Assembly: GCF_900100385.1 (NCBI RefSeq)
Contig: NZ_FNFC01000014.1
Location: forward strand, 24,651 to 88,650
DNA length: 64,000 nucleotides
Reading direction: 5' to 3'
Source of the DNA: Halovenus aranensis
GTDB taxonomy: Archaea; Halobacteriota; Halobacteria; Halobacteriales; Haloarculaceae
Positions 8,749 to 17,699 of this stretch are shown piece after piece. Both the position numbers and the translations under genes were made by a program. Positions within the stretch are counted from its first letter, which is position 1, and the number at the start of each line of letters is the position of its first letter. Below the pieces are notes generated by a model that worked only from the letters and a program-made list of their open reading frames with translations, was not told the DNA's origin and searched no databases.

Positions 8749-9222
8749 TTATCCGGCATCGACGACCGCCTCGACGAGACGGAGCGCGTCGGGCCCGTCC
8801 CGGCGACCGACGACGACCGCGAGCATCTCGTCGGTCACGGCGGCTGCGGTCACGTCTACGCCCGCGACGCCACACCGGCCAAGCACCCGCTGTGCGGCCG
8901 CGGGACCGACATCTCCGGTCGCCAGAATCGCTGTCAGCGACCCGTCGCCGGGCACGAATCCTGTGTCGCCGACGACCAGCACACCGCGACGCTCGCTGAC
9001 ACGTTCTAGGCCACTCGTCATCCGGACTCGGGCCGACCCGCACGCTGGGGATGGCCCGTCGAGTTCGTCTGCATACCGCCGGAGCGCAGCGGCAACGGCA
9101 TCGCTGTCCCCGACATCGAGAAACTCCGCCGCGGCGGTGTAGTTGACGACGCCCGACCGTAGTGCCTCGTAGAGAAACGGGTGTTCTCGGACGGCTTCCC
9201 TGGCTCGCTCGGCAGTCGACAT
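8749..9222 (-). CDS. conserved haloarchaeal protein (DUF7523-like)
   Basis: A 157-aa soluble acidic protein of unknown function. It begins MSTAERAREAVREHPFLYEALRSGVVNYTAAAEFLD, an N-terminal helical segment that resembles a small HTH-like module, and ends with an alternating hydrophobic domain (LTAILATGDVG..., VTDEMLAVVVGRRDG) suggestive of an ACT-like fold. I recall this as haloarchaeal family DUF7523. The start at 9222 avoids a poor 12-residue extension. It is separated from argG by 218 bp, so co-transcription is doubtful. Function is not inferred. Confidence 0.75.
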   Translation of the reverse strand: MSTAERAREAVREHPFLYEALRSGVVNYTAAAEFLDVGDSDAVAAALRRYADELDGPSPACGSARVRMTSGLERVSERRGVLVVGDTGFVPGDGSLTAILATGDVGPAAAQRVLGRCGVAGVDVTAAAVTDEMLAVVVGRRDGPDALRLVEAVVDAG

Positions 9223-9323
9223 GCGTGGTGGTGAGACGCTGACCGTATAAATCGCCACCTATCGACCGCGCCGACAGCGCTGGAGTGGCTGGCTATTTCA
9301 GAACGCGGCTCCGAGACGTAGGT

Positions 9324-10568
9324 ATGTCTGAGGACGCCGCCGGACTGGGGCGCTACAGCTACCCCCTCGCATCGATGCGACCGGACAGCGAGACGCTCCG
9401 GCCGTTTACCGACACCGTCGAGGACGCGGCTATCGTCGGTCTGGGTGAGGCGACACACGGGACACGCGAGTTCTTCGAGCTGAAAGGCGCCGTCCTGCGT
9501 CACCTCGTCGCCGACTGTGGCGTCCGGACGGTTGCCCTCGAGACGGACTTTGCGACGACACTCGCACTCGATGAGTACATCCGCACCGGCAACGGGTCGG
9601 CGGTCGGCGCGCTCGACAACCTGGTTCTCTGGGTCTGGCGCGTCGAGTCGATACGGGCGACCGTCGAGTGGCTACGCACGTTCAACGAGGGACGACCGCC
9701 CGGCGACCGGGTCCGCGCAGTCGGGGTCAGCCTCTCGGACCCGAGCGCGCCAGCGAGCAGACTCCGGGCGCTGCTCCGTGAGGTCGCCGAGATACCGGTT
9801 CCGGGCCGACTCGACGCGCTCGCCGACGACCCGGTTCCCGACGACGCCGCCGCTCGCGAGTCGTTTCTCGACAGCGGTGTCGCCGTTGCCGAGAGCCTCC
9901 GCGACCGACTCGACACCTATCGCCCGGCTGTCGTCGATACACGCTCCTCGCGAGAATGGACGCTCGCCAGACGGCTCTGTCGCCACCTCGAACAGACCTG
10001 CGAGTGGAACCGGCTGCGCCTCGCGACCGAGGGGTTCGACCCCGAGGCCTTCGAACAGCGGGACCGACACATGGCCGAGACCGTCGGCTGGTGTCGCGAG
10101 ACGGACCCCGGCGACGGCGTGGCCGTCTGGGCGCACAACACCCACGTCAAACGCGGTTCGTTTGACATACCTCAGGACTGGGCGGCTGGCGAGACGATGG
10201 GAGAGGTCATTGCACAGGACCACGGGTCGGCGTACCGACCCTACGCGACCGACTTCACAGAGGGGAGATACCGTGCCGTCGCCGACGGGACTGACAGCGA
10301 GACGTTCGCGGCCAGCGGCCCACCGACCGCGGTGACGGCCGCGACGCTCGAGGCCGTCGACGCGCAGGCCGGCTTCCTCGATATCGAGAGCGCGGCCGCC
10401 GACCCGCGGCTCGATTCCTGGTTCGAGCGGGACAGGGAACTTCGGGCCGTCGCCGCGCTAGTCGACCCCGACGCCGGCCCCAGTCGGCGGCGCACGGAGA
10501 CGGACCTGGCAGCGTCGTTCGACGGCCTGTTCGCTGTCGAGACGACGGAGCCGTCGGTTCCCCTGTAG
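9324..10568 (+). CDS. erythromycin esterase family protein
   Basis: A 414-aa protein of the EreA/EreB-like fold, predicted hydrolase. Family hallmarks are GLGEATHGTREFFELK (catalytic Glu and His of the family), ALETDF, and HNTHVKRGS in the C-terminal half. In haloarchaea such proteins are common and their substrate is unknown; macrolide hydrolysis should not be assumed. The start at 9324 gives the usual MSEDAAGLGRY N-terminus. It is followed by rnz 51 bp later in the same direction. Confidence 0.85.
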   Translation: MSEDAAGLGRYSYPLASMRPDSETLRPFTDTVEDAAIVGLGEATHGTREFFELKGAVLRHLVADCGVRTVALETDFATTLALDEYIRTGNGSAVGALDNLVLWVWRVESIRATVEWLRTFNEGRPPGDRVRAVGVSLSDPSAPASRLRALLREVAEIPVPGRLDALADDPVPDDAAARESFLDSGVAVAESLRDRLDTYRPAVVDTRSSREWTLARRLCRHLEQTCEWNRLRLATEGFDPEAFEQRDRHMAETVGWCRETDPGDGVAVWAHNTHVKRGSFDIPQDWAAGETMGEVIAQDHGSAYRPYATDFTEGRYRAVADGTDSETFAASGPPTAVTAATLEAVDAQAGFLDIESAAADPRLDSWFERDRELRAVAALVDPDAGPSRRRTETDLAASFDGLFAVETTEPSVPL

Positions 10569-10619
10569 GGTCGTCCCGAGTCGATACGCGTTTAGCCGTC
10601 GGTCGGTGACACTGGAACG

Positions 10620-11570
10620 ATGAGAGTAACGTTCCTCGGGACGAGCGGTGCAGTGCCGACGACGGTCCGGAACCCGAGCGGGCTGTTGGTCGAACGGGAA
10701 GGCGACCGGCTGCTCTTTGACTGTGGCGAGGGGACCCAGCGCCAGATGATGCGTTACGGGACGGGCTTCGATGTGGAACACGTCTTTCTGACACACATGC
10801 ACGGCGACCACATCTTCGGGCTGCCAGGGCTCACCCAGACGTGGGATTTCCAGGACCGTGACGCGCCGCTGGCGGTGCATGCCCCTGCCGGGACGCGCGA
10901 ACGCATCGAACACCTGCTGTCGGCAACGGGCGATAGCCCGTCCTATCCGGTCCGCATCACACAGGTGTCTGCCGGCGACGTGGTGGTAGACCGTGAGGAC
11001 TATGAGGTCCGGGCAGTCGGTGTCAACCACCGGACGAACGCCGTCGGCTACGCGCTCGTCGAAGACGACCGGAAGGGCGAGTTCGACCGCGAGAAAGCCG
11101 AGCAGGAGCTGGGGATGTCTCCGGGACCGAAGTACTCGAAGCTCCACGCCGGTGAGCCGGTCGAACACGACGGCCGGACGGTCCAGCCCGAGGAGGTCGT
11201 CGGCCCGGCCCGTCCCGGCCGGCGGCTCGTCTATACGGGCGACACCCGGCCAACTGACGGTGTCGTCGAGGCTGCTGCAGACGCTGACCTGCTCGTCCAC
11301 GACGGCACCTTCGGCGAGGACCACCGCGAGCGTGCGCTCGAAACGGCACATTCGACGGCTCGGGAGGCCGGTCAGGTCGCCAGCGACGCCGGCGCGAAGC
11401 GGCTCGCGTTGACACACATCTCGACGCGGTACACCGGCCGCGGGGCCGAACTCGAAGCCCAGGCTGCCGACCGTTTCGACGGTACCGTCTTCGTGCCCGA
11501 CGACGGGACACGGGTGACGGTGCCGTACCCGGACGCAGACCGCGAGTTCCAGGTCGAACAACTCGATTAA
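10620..11570 (+). CDS. rnz: ribonuclease Z (tRNA 3' processing endonuclease)
   Basis: Zinc endonuclease cutting 3' trailers from pre-tRNA. The 316-aa metallo-beta-lactamase-fold protein has MRVTFLGTSGAVPT at the start, the HMHGDH zinc motif, a later VYTGDTRPT metal ligand and HDGTFG, and a C-terminal ALTHIS. Length matches short-form RNase Z. Its stop overlaps that of the convergent minD-like gene by 4 bp, leaving no spacer for a terminator. Confidence 0.96.
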   Translation: MRVTFLGTSGAVPTTVRNPSGLLVEREGDRLLFDCGEGTQRQMMRYGTGFDVEHVFLTHMHGDHIFGLPGLTQTWDFQDRDAPLAVHAPAGTRERIEHLLSATGDSPSYPVRITQVSAGDVVVDREDYEVRAVGVNHRTNAVGYALVEDDRKGEFDREKAEQELGMSPGPKYSKLHAGEPVEHDGRTVQPEEVVGPARPGRRLVYTGDTRPTDGVVEAAADADLLVHDGTFGEDHRERALETAHSTAREAGQVASDAGAKRLALTHISTRYTGRGAELEAQAADRFDGTVFVPDDGTRVTVPYPDADREFQVEQLD

Positions 11571-12238
11571 CCCACCCCCGTCTGTACCTGCTTTGCGAGG
11601 GTCGCAAACGCTTCCGTCGCCTCCGCCGCTGTCTCGACCGCGCGGACCGGGAGCCCGGCACGCTGTGCGCGACGGACCGCCACGGAGTCCGGAATCTGTG
11701 TGACCGGCCCTTCGAGCGTCCCGGCAAGCCGGTCGAGTCGTCGCTCCGAGAACGCGCCGTCGACGCGGTTGAGGACCACCTGTGCGAGCGGCGTCTCGAC
11801 GGCACGGGCGAGTTCGCGGGCTCGGAGTGCGTCTGCGACCGCCGGTCTCGTCGGACGGGTGACGAGCAGACACGCCTGTGCAGCCAGCAAGGCGACGCCG
11901 ACATCACACCGGAGACCGGCCGGGGCGTCGATGATGACGGTCCCGTACTGTCGCTCGACGGCGTCGATGGTCTCGACGAGCGCGGTCGGGTCCGCGCCGC
12001 GACTACCCGCCAACGACCGGCCACACGGCAAGAGTGCGACGGGACCCGCTTCGGAGACTGCCTCGGCTGGCGTCGCGCGGCCGGCGAGCACGTCGTGGAG
12101 GTCGGGGCCGCGCCGCGTGGGCAGGTCTGCCATCCCCAGATCGCCGTCGACGACGACCCCGTCGAGTTCGGCTCCCAAGTTGTACGCGACCGTCGACTTG
12201 CCGACGCCGCCTTTCCCCCCGGTGACAGCCAGCTTCAT
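11567..12238 (-). CDS. MinD/ParA-family P-loop ATPase
   Basis: A 223-aa ATPase of the deviant Walker A class: MKLAVTGGKGGVGKST, with K9 and K14 both present, VVVDGDLGMADL, and the switch-like TVIIDAPAGLRCD. It is short and lacks an obvious C-terminal amphipathic membrane helix, so it may use protein rather than membrane partners. Its ATG overlaps the upstream coiled-coil gene by 4 bp, so the two are almost certainly co-translated. It is the last gene of a six-gene minus-strand cluster; a positioning or chemotaxis/pilus-like role is only a guess. Confidence 0.85.
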   Translation of the reverse strand: MKLAVTGGKGGVGKSTVAYNLGAELDGVVVDGDLGMADLPTRRGPDLHDVLAGRATPAEAVSEAGPVALLPCGRSLAGSRGADPTALVETIDAVERQYGTVIIDAPAGLRCDVGVALLAAQACLLVTRPTRPAVADALRARELARAVETPLAQVVLNRVDGAFSERRLDRLAGTLEGPVTQIPDSVAVRRAQRAGLPVRAVETAAEATEAFATLAKQVQTGVG

Positions 12239-12963
12239 ACGACTCGTTCGAGTGTCGCCAGCGGCAGGTCGGCGGCCGCGAGCTCATCGGCGAGTGTCTC
12301 TGCGCGCTGGCGAACGTCCTGAAGCTGTTGCCTGTCGACGTCGAGCTGTGCCTGGAGCGCCCGGACTTCTTCGATGCCGCCAGCCGCTTCGACCGCCTCG
12401 CGCACCTCGGCGGCGTCTGTCGCCGCTGCCAGTCGCTCCGTTTCGGCGAGCCGGTCTTCGACAGCCTCGAACCACGCTGTCGGCTCTGTCTCTGCGCCTG
12501 CCGCGGCTGGGGTCGCCTGTCGCTTCCGAGCGGCGGCTCCTGTGCTGTCTCCCGGATCCTGTTCCACTCTATTCACGGTGGCTGCTCGGGGCTCTGTGTT
12601 TGTGTCGGGTGGTGGTGTCGCCGGTAGCACATCCCGAGGCGGCCGGGCATCGCCGAGTGCGCGGACGAGACGGCGCGGTGTCGGCCCCGATTCCTCCGGA
12701 CCTCCGGTCGTGGCTATCTCGACGGGTGGCTCCTGTGGCGGTGCAGGTGTCGCGTAGCCGACGACGAGTGGCGCGTCCGCGGGGACTGTTCCCTCGAAAC
12801 TGTTCTCTTGCCAGCCACGCGCCGGCACGCCGCACTCTCTCGGTGGCCAGACAGGCTGTAGGTGGCTCTCGATACACACCCGTGTCGCGTGGTCGGCTCG
12901 GACCGAAAGTTCGACGAGTGTCACCCCGTCCATGCGTCTGAGTTGCCAGTCGAGCGTCGCCAT
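12235..12963 (-). CDS. uncharacterised haloarchaeal protein with C-terminal coiled coil (DUF7857-like)
   Basis: A 242-aa protein. The N-terminal 75 or so residues (MATLDWQLRRMDGVTLVELSV..., WLPPRECGV-type core) look like a small beta domain; residues about 80-150 are Pro/Thr-rich linker; the C-terminal 90 residues form a coiled coil (VEDRLAETERLAAATD..., LQAQLDVDRQQLQ). I recall a haloarchaeal family DUF7857 matching it. It overlaps the MinD-like gene by 4 bp, suggesting a direct partner. The ATG at 12963 was preferred; 12933 is possible. Confidence 0.75.
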   Translation of the reverse strand: MATLDWQLRRMDGVTLVELSVRADHATRVCIESHLQPVWPPRECGVPARGWQENSFEGTVPADAPLVVGYATPAPPQEPPVEIATTGGPEESGPTPRRLVRALGDARPPRDVLPATPPPDTNTEPRAATVNRVEQDPGDSTGAAARKRQATPAAAGAETEPTAWFEAVEDRLAETERLAAATDAAEVREAVEAAGGIEEVRALQAQLDVDRQQLQDVRQRAETLADELAAADLPLATLERVV

Positions 12964-12988
12964 GGGCGGTCTGGTCGCCCGCTCGTAT

Positions 12989-13825
12989 TTAAATGTAGAG
13001 GACGGGTGCCTCCAGCCACGCGCTGGCCGCCACAGCAGAGCCAAATCGGTCGATACCGACGACGACTGGCGCAGATATGTCGCCCAGATGCGCGACCGCG
13101 AGCGCCGCGGTGACAGAGTCGACTTCGAACGGTTCCGCCGGCTCGTCGGTGACTGTCGCGCCCGGCACTCTCGATAAGACTCCGCGGAACTCGTCACGAA
13201 GGCGGTCGACAAGGTGAGAGCGAGCCTGCCGTTCGAGGTTGGCGACCCGCTCTTCGAGCCGGAACCGGCGTTCACGGCGGTCGCGGCGCTCGCGTTGGCG
13301 GCGTCGGTCTCGTTCGTAGGCCTGTCTGGCGGCGATAGCGTCGGTCTCGGCCTCGGAGAGTGTCTGTAACGCATCGTCGAGTTCGGACTCGGCCGGGGCT
13401 GGATCCAGACCGCTTTCGCTTCGTTCGCGGACGCGTCCGCGCGCCTCCGCCGCGCGAATCCGCGCCTGCTCGACGGCGGCCTCGGCCTCTGTGACTCGCT
13501 CGCGGTGGCTCTCCAGTGGCTCCGTCTCGACAGCTATCGCATCGAGCTCGCGCCGTGTCTCCCGTAGTTCCTCGTCGTACGGCGTCTCAAGACCCCGCGT
13601 TCGGCCGGCCCGGGCGAGTGCCGTCCGGGTTCGCAGGCCCATCTCGGGACGGATACAGCCGACAGCGTCGTGTAGCGGCGACGGCTCCGGGCAGTCGACG
13701 GCGATTCGCTCGTCGGACGCGCTGTCGGTTCGTCTGACCGCGGCGGCGACCGCTCTCGGGTCGACATCCATCGCGACCGACACCGCCTCGCCACGCCAGA
13801 CGGCATCACCCAGACGGCAAATCAC
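12989..13825 (-). CDS. uncharacterised haloarchaeal coiled-coil protein (DUF7856-like)
   Basis: A 278-aa protein with an N-terminal globular part of about 95 residues, a long Arg/Glu-rich coiled coil (about 95-210; repeated EAEAAVEQARIRAAEARGR and RRRQRERRDRRERR patterns) and a C-terminal alpha/beta part ending SAVAASAWLEAPVLYI. It overlaps the upstream small gene by 20 bp. The coiled coil suggests oligomerisation or scaffold function next to the MinD-like ATPase. DUF number is from memory; function unknown. Confidence 0.75.
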   Translation of the reverse strand: MICRLGDAVWRGEAVSVAMDVDPRAVAAAVRRTDSASDERIAVDCPEPSPLHDAVGCIRPEMGLRTRTALARAGRTRGLETPYDEELRETRRELDAIAVETEPLESHRERVTEAEAAVEQARIRAAEARGRVRERSESGLDPAPAESELDDALQTLSEAETDAIAARQAYERDRRRQRERRDRRERRFRLEERVANLERQARSHLVDRLRDEFRGVLSRVPGATVTDEPAEPFEVDSVTAALAVAHLGDISAPVVVGIDRFGSAVAASAWLEAPVLYI

Positions 13826-14153
13826 GCTCTTTCATCTCCGTCGGTGAGGGGAGGTCTGACCCGGTCTGGAACTGTTCGTACGGAAGGAACGGTGTCTCGC
13901 GGTCTTCGTAGGCGGCTACAGCCTCACGCACGTCTGGCCTCACAGACTCGAACTCGTTGAATGGAACCGTCTGTTCGAGCTGGATTGCCTCACCGTGTTT
14001 CTCTCGGAGCCGAAGCGCCTGGAACGCGCCAAACTCGGTCGCCTCGAACAGAGCGACGCGTCCGAACCGACGGATAACGCTCTCGTCGTGGCTCCGGCAG
14101 ACGTTTCGCAGGCTCTGTCGCGCCTCCCGCGAGTACGCGATGACCAGCAGCAC
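13806..14153 (-). CDS. small conserved haloarchaeal protein (DUF7855-like)
   Basis: A 115-aa soluble protein starting MLLVIAYSREARQSLRNVCRSHDES; the N-terminus predicts a beta strand followed by an Arg-rich helix. The C-terminal tail EQFQTGSDLPSPTEMKERD looks unstructured. It overlaps the following coiled-coil gene by 20 bp, so translation is likely coupled. No catalytic motif is visible. It belongs to the same conserved cluster as the MinD-like ATPase; the family name is recalled, not searched. Confidence 0.72.
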   Translation of the reverse strand: MLLVIAYSREARQSLRNVCRSHDESVIRRFGRVALFEATEFGAFQALRLREKHGEAIQLEQTVPFNEFESVRPDVREAVAAYEDRETPFLPYEQFQTGSDLPSPTEMKERDLPSG

Positions 14154-14200
14154 AGCGAACGATGGCGGCTGTCGGCTACCTAAACGTATCTATTTTCGTG

Positions 14201-14776
14201 TCACTCGCTGGCCGCGAGCAGTTCCCGGGTACGGACACTTGGGCCGCCGCCGAGCGAGACTTTCGCGTCGAACAGCGAGGTAATCGACGCGACGTGTCGC
14301 TCGTCGTGTGCGTCGGGGTCGATGTGAAAATGAGACCGTGCCCCGGCGGCGTGAATCTGGCCGGTTATCGCGTGCAGAAACTCGTATGCGGTCTTGAGGT
14401 CGACGTACTGAAGCATCGACGTGAGCGAGTCGAAACAGACAACGACGGGTCCGTCCCACTCGGAGAGGAACTGTCCGATTGCGATACCCAGGCCGGTCAG
14501 GTCACTCGGTGATGACACCGTCTCCGTGACGACGCCATCACGGGCGTCTGCCGAGGTGTCGCCGACAGTGATGACGCCGACCGTGTCGAGGTCGCCGTGC
14601 TCGTCGAGTTGGGCAACACAATCTCTCGCCGAGCGGGTATAGCTTACAAACAGCACACTCGGCGTCTCCCGGCGGTCACACAGCAACGAGGTACAGACAT
14701 CTCGCCCCTGCCCCATCGGTGGCTCCGCGAGTAAGACGTTCGTCGTCCCGTCGAGTTGGTCGTGTATATTCTCCAT
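14201..14776 (-). CDS. RecA/KaiC-like protein with degenerate Walker A (DUF7504-like)
   Basis: A 191-aa single-domain protein with the RecA/KaiC core layout: NVLLAEPPMGQGRDVC takes the P-loop place (residues about 14-28), followed by VLFVSYTRSARDCVAQL, a Walker B-like VVVCFDSLTSMLQYVD and an ALPHA/BETA tail (HAAGARSHFHIDPDAHD). The P-loop has no Lys, so ATP hydrolysis is doubtful. Haloarchaea carry many such proteins, often beside regulators. It lies 47 bp upstream of the DUF7855-like gene, same strand. Confidence 0.78.
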   Translation of the reverse strand: MENIHDQLDGTTNVLLAEPPMGQGRDVCTSLLCDRRETPSVLFVSYTRSARDCVAQLDEHGDLDTVGVITVGDTSADARDGVVTETVSSPSDLTGLGIAIGQFLSEWDGPVVVCFDSLTSMLQYVDLKTAYEFLHAITGQIHAAGARSHFHIDPDAHDERHVASITSLFDAKVSLGGGPSVRTRELLAASE

Positions 14777-14839
14777 CGTCGCCTCGTATCCGTTGGCTGA
14801 TACTGTGGCCTTGAGATATAAACCGCTTTGGTCGTCTGT

Positions 14840-15445
14840 TCAGAAATCCACGTCGACCTCGGCGTCCTCTGTCGCCTCGTCGAGGCCGTCACGCTGGGTG
14901 TCGACCGCGAGTTGTGTACTCAACTCGATATCGGTCAGGCACTCCTCGAACGTCGTCTGAAACCGGTTGCTGACGCGCCGCGAGCGGGCGTTTGCGCGGA
15001 CGACCGCCAGGAGACGCTCGACATCGGCAGTCGGGAGGTCGACCGCCTCGGCGACTGTCTCGGGGTCGTCGTCGACTCGCTCGCGCAGTTGTTCCCACGC
15101 GGGCTCGTCGGCCGTGACGCCCGGCGGGTCGTCGTCACGAACGAGGTGAAATGCCATGCGCGTCTCGAACACCGTCTCCGCCGAGACCGACAGCTCAGCC
15201 GCCAGCGTTTCGTCGTCGGCCCCCCCGTAGAACCGCTCGACGAGGGTCTGTAGCTCCTCGGTTGAGCAGTCGGATTCGATGTCGAATTTCTGTTGCATCT
15301 CCTCGATTGTCGCCACAAGACGCTCTCTGTCGACCTCGCCGCTGTCGGCCACAGACCCGCGTAACTCCTCCTGTGACTCTGTTACGGACTCCTCCTCCGA
15401 CACATCGAGAAAGATATCCCGGAGTTCCTCGGTCTTCTCGTCCAT
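14840..15445 (-). CDS. cmi4: conditioned medium-induced protein 4 homologue
   Basis: A 201-aa very acidic protein starting MDEKTEELRDIFLDVSEEESVTE and ending EDAEVDVDF. It contains two helix-rich stretches that look like tandem winged/homeodomain-like HTH units (YGGADDETLAAELSVSAETVFETRM and DDPETVAEAVDLPTADVERL). I recall this family as Cmi4, first noted as induced by conditioned medium in a haloarchaeon. The HTH-like repeats suggest a regulator. It is divergent from the Fe-S oxidoreductase gene, sharing a 130-bp spacer. Confidence 0.7.
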   Translation of the reverse strand: MDEKTEELRDIFLDVSEEESVTESQEELRGSVADSGEVDRERLVATIEEMQQKFDIESDCSTEELQTLVERFYGGADDETLAAELSVSAETVFETRMAFHLVRDDDPPGVTADEPAWEQLRERVDDDPETVAEAVDLPTADVERLLAVVRANARSRRVSNRFQTTFEECLTDIELSTQLAVDTQRDGLDEATEDAEVDVDF

Positions 15446-15540
15446 GTGACACAGAAATCTATCGGTCGGCCATAAAAATCTGACCCACCATTGCACGCGC
15501 GGGCAGGCAACCGAGAACAACGGGCACAGGGTGGAGAAAA

Positions 15541-15549
15541 GGTTTAAGC
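15541..15549 (+). promoter_or_regulatory. putative TATA box of the HdrD/EtfD-like gene
   Basis: GGTTTAAGC lies about 30 bp before the ATG at 15576, preceded by a purine-rich AAAA stretch resembling a BRE. This spacing predicts a leaderless transcript. It sits in the divergent spacer shared with the cmi4-like gene. Confidence 0.55.
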
Positions 15550-15575
15550 AAATTGCCTTCTCGGGATTATATACT

Positions 15576-17690
15576 ATGAGCAGCGAGCCCACACGGGAGA
15601 CGTTCTGGCAGATAACCTCCGTCGGGGAGATTATCTTTTATTTCCTGACGGCAGTCACGATACTGGTCTTCGTCTACGGCGTCTACAGCCGCTTTGCACG
15701 CTATGCACGGGGACGTGAAGACCCGTTCCCGCGACTCGACGACATCGGGACGCGAATCAGAGAGGCGTCGCGTATCGCCTTCTCGAATGAGAAACAGTTC
15801 AACCGCGACCTCGTCGGCGGACTGATGCACTCGTTTATTCTCTGGGGCTTTCTGACGCTTCTCATCGGAACGACTATTCTGTCTGTCGATAAATACGCCT
15901 ACAAGCCCCTCGTGGGCGAGTCGTTCTACGTCGGCGATTTCTTCCTCTCGTATTCGTTTGTCATGGACCTGATGGGCCTGCTCTTTGTCTGTGGCATCTC
16001 CATCGCTATCTACCGGCGCTATGTCGTCCGCAACGAGCGACTGTGGGGCAAACACACCGGATACGAGGACGACCTGTTCGTCTGGTCGCTGTTCGTCCTC
16101 GGTGTCGGTGGCTTCGCGCTCGAATCTGTCCGGGTTCTGGGCTGGCAGGGCGGTCCACAGGACTTCGAGCAGGTGAGTTTCGTGAGCTATTTCCTTGCAA
16201 GCAGCTACGAGTGGCTCGGTGTCACGGCGAGCCAGGCCGAGGCCATCTACCCGGCGGTCTGGTGGGGACACTCGCTGGTCGCGCTGTGGTTCATCGCCTG
16301 GATTCCCTACGCCAAGCCGTTCCACATGCTCTCGTCGTTCGCAAACGTCGTCACGCGGGACCCGAAGGCGGGCGCACGACTGCCGGGTGTCCCGGCCGAC
16401 CCCGCGGCCGACACCGCGACCGAAGAGATAGACGACTTCTCCTGGAAACAGATTCTCGACCAGGACGCCTGTACGAAATGTGGCCGGTGTTCGTCTGTCT
16501 GTCCGGCCAAAGCCTCGGGGCGACCGCTCGACCCCCGTGACGTCATCCTCGATTTGAAGGGGTACCGAGAGGAACACGACGCCGGCGAGGAGGATATCCC
16601 CATCATCGCCGACGGCGGGACGAGCGTCATCGACAGCTCGACGATGGAGTCCTGTATGTCCTGTATGGCCTGTATGGACGCCTGCCCGGTCGAAATCGAG
16701 CATCTCACGCATTTCACCGACATGAACCGCCAGCTCGTCGAGCAGGCCGACGTGGACTCGAACGTCCAGGACGTCTTCCAGAACGTGATGCAGCAGGGCA
16801 ACACGTTCGGCGACCCGGCGCGCAACCGCCCGGACTGGACCGAAGAGCTCGACTTCGAGGTGCCCGACGCCCGCGAGGAACCTGTCGAGTTCCTCTGGTA
16901 TGTCGGCGACTACCCGAGTTACGACGAGCGCAACCAGGAGGTCGCAAAGAGCCTCGCACGAGTCTTCGAAGCCGCCGACGTAGAGTACGGCATCCTCTAC
17001 GAGGACGAGGTTTACGACGCAAACGACGTTCGTCGCATGGGCGAGGAACTGCTCTATGTCGACCAGGCATCCCAGCTTATCGGTGCCTTCGAAGCGTGTG
17101 AGTTCGAGACTGTCGTCTGTACTGACCCCCACTCGTTTAACACCATCACCAACGAGTACCCCGAAATCGACTTTGGCGAGTACGCCGACGACCCGATGAT
17201 GGAGGTGCCCGTCGAGGGATACTGGAACGCAGACGGCACCTACGACGTGAAACACTACACGCAGGTCGTCGCCGACCTCGTCGAGTCCGGAACGCTCTCG
17301 GTGCCCGGTGCGCTCGATTACACCGTTACCTACCACGACCCGTGTCACCTCGGCCGGTACAACGATATCTTCGAGGCGCCCCGTGAGTTGGTCGTCGAGA
17401 CGGGCTGTGACCTCCACGAGATGCCCCGCAACCGCGCCGACTCGTTCTGTTGTGGCGGCGGCGGCGGTGGCCTCTGGATGGACTACGAGGAAGAGACCAA
17501 ACCGAGTGAGGAACGCCTCCGGGAGGCGCTCGAAGACACCGACGCCGGCGACGCGGTCGAGAAGTTCGTCGTCGCCTGCCCGATGTGTATGACGATGTAC
17601 GAGGACGGCCGCAAGACCGGCGACTTCGAGGACGATATCGACGTTGTCGGCCTGACCGAACTGCTCGCGGAGTCTGTCCAGGCCGCGTAA
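15576..17690 (+). CDS. membrane HdrD/EtfD-like iron-sulfur oxidoreductase
   Basis: A 704-aa fusion protein thought to pass electrons from ETF or another cytosolic donor to the quinone pool. The N-terminal 260 residues have about five or six membrane helices of the NarI/HdrE cytochrome-b type. Next are two 4Fe-4S motifs, CTKCGRCSSVCPA and CMSCMACMDACPV, then two CCG-type domains; the second has HDPCHLGRYN, a CCGGGGGG run and ACPMCM. The start at 15576 matches a leaderless promoter. No etfAB gene is in the window; the ETF link is inferred from family precedent. Confidence 0.88.
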   Translation: MSSEPTRETFWQITSVGEIIFYFLTAVTILVFVYGVYSRFARYARGREDPFPRLDDIGTRIREASRIAFSNEKQFNRDLVGGLMHSFILWGFLTLLIGTTILSVDKYAYKPLVGESFYVGDFFLSYSFVMDLMGLLFVCGISIAIYRRYVVRNERLWGKHTGYEDDLFVWSLFVLGVGGFALESVRVLGWQGGPQDFEQVSFVSYFLASSYEWLGVTASQAEAIYPAVWWGHSLVALWFIAWIPYAKPFHMLSSFANVVTRDPKAGARLPGVPADPAADTATEEIDDFSWKQILDQDACTKCGRCSSVCPAKASGRPLDPRDVILDLKGYREEHDAGEEDIPIIADGGTSVIDSSTMESCMSCMACMDACPVEIEHLTHFTDMNRQLVEQADVDSNVQDVFQNVMQQGNTFGDPARNRPDWTEELDFEVPDAREEPVEFLWYVGDYPSYDERNQEVAKSLARVFEAADVEYGILYEDEVYDANDVRRMGEELLYVDQASQLIGAFEACEFETVVCTDPHSFNTITNEYPEIDFGEYADDPMMEVPVEGYWNADGTYDVKHYTQVVADLVESGTLSVPGALDYTVTYHDPCHLGRYNDIFEAPRELVVETGCDLHEMPRNRADSFCCGGGGGGLWMDYEEETKPSEERLREALEDTDAGDAVEKFVVACPMCMTMYEDGRKTGDFEDDIDVVGLTELLAESVQAA

Positions 17691-17699
17691 GCCGAGTGC

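Noticed and set aside
9324..10568. Macrolide resistance gene
   Set aside because: Only family-level similarity to erythromycin esterases; archaea are not macrolide targets in the usual way and such proteins are common in haloarchaea.
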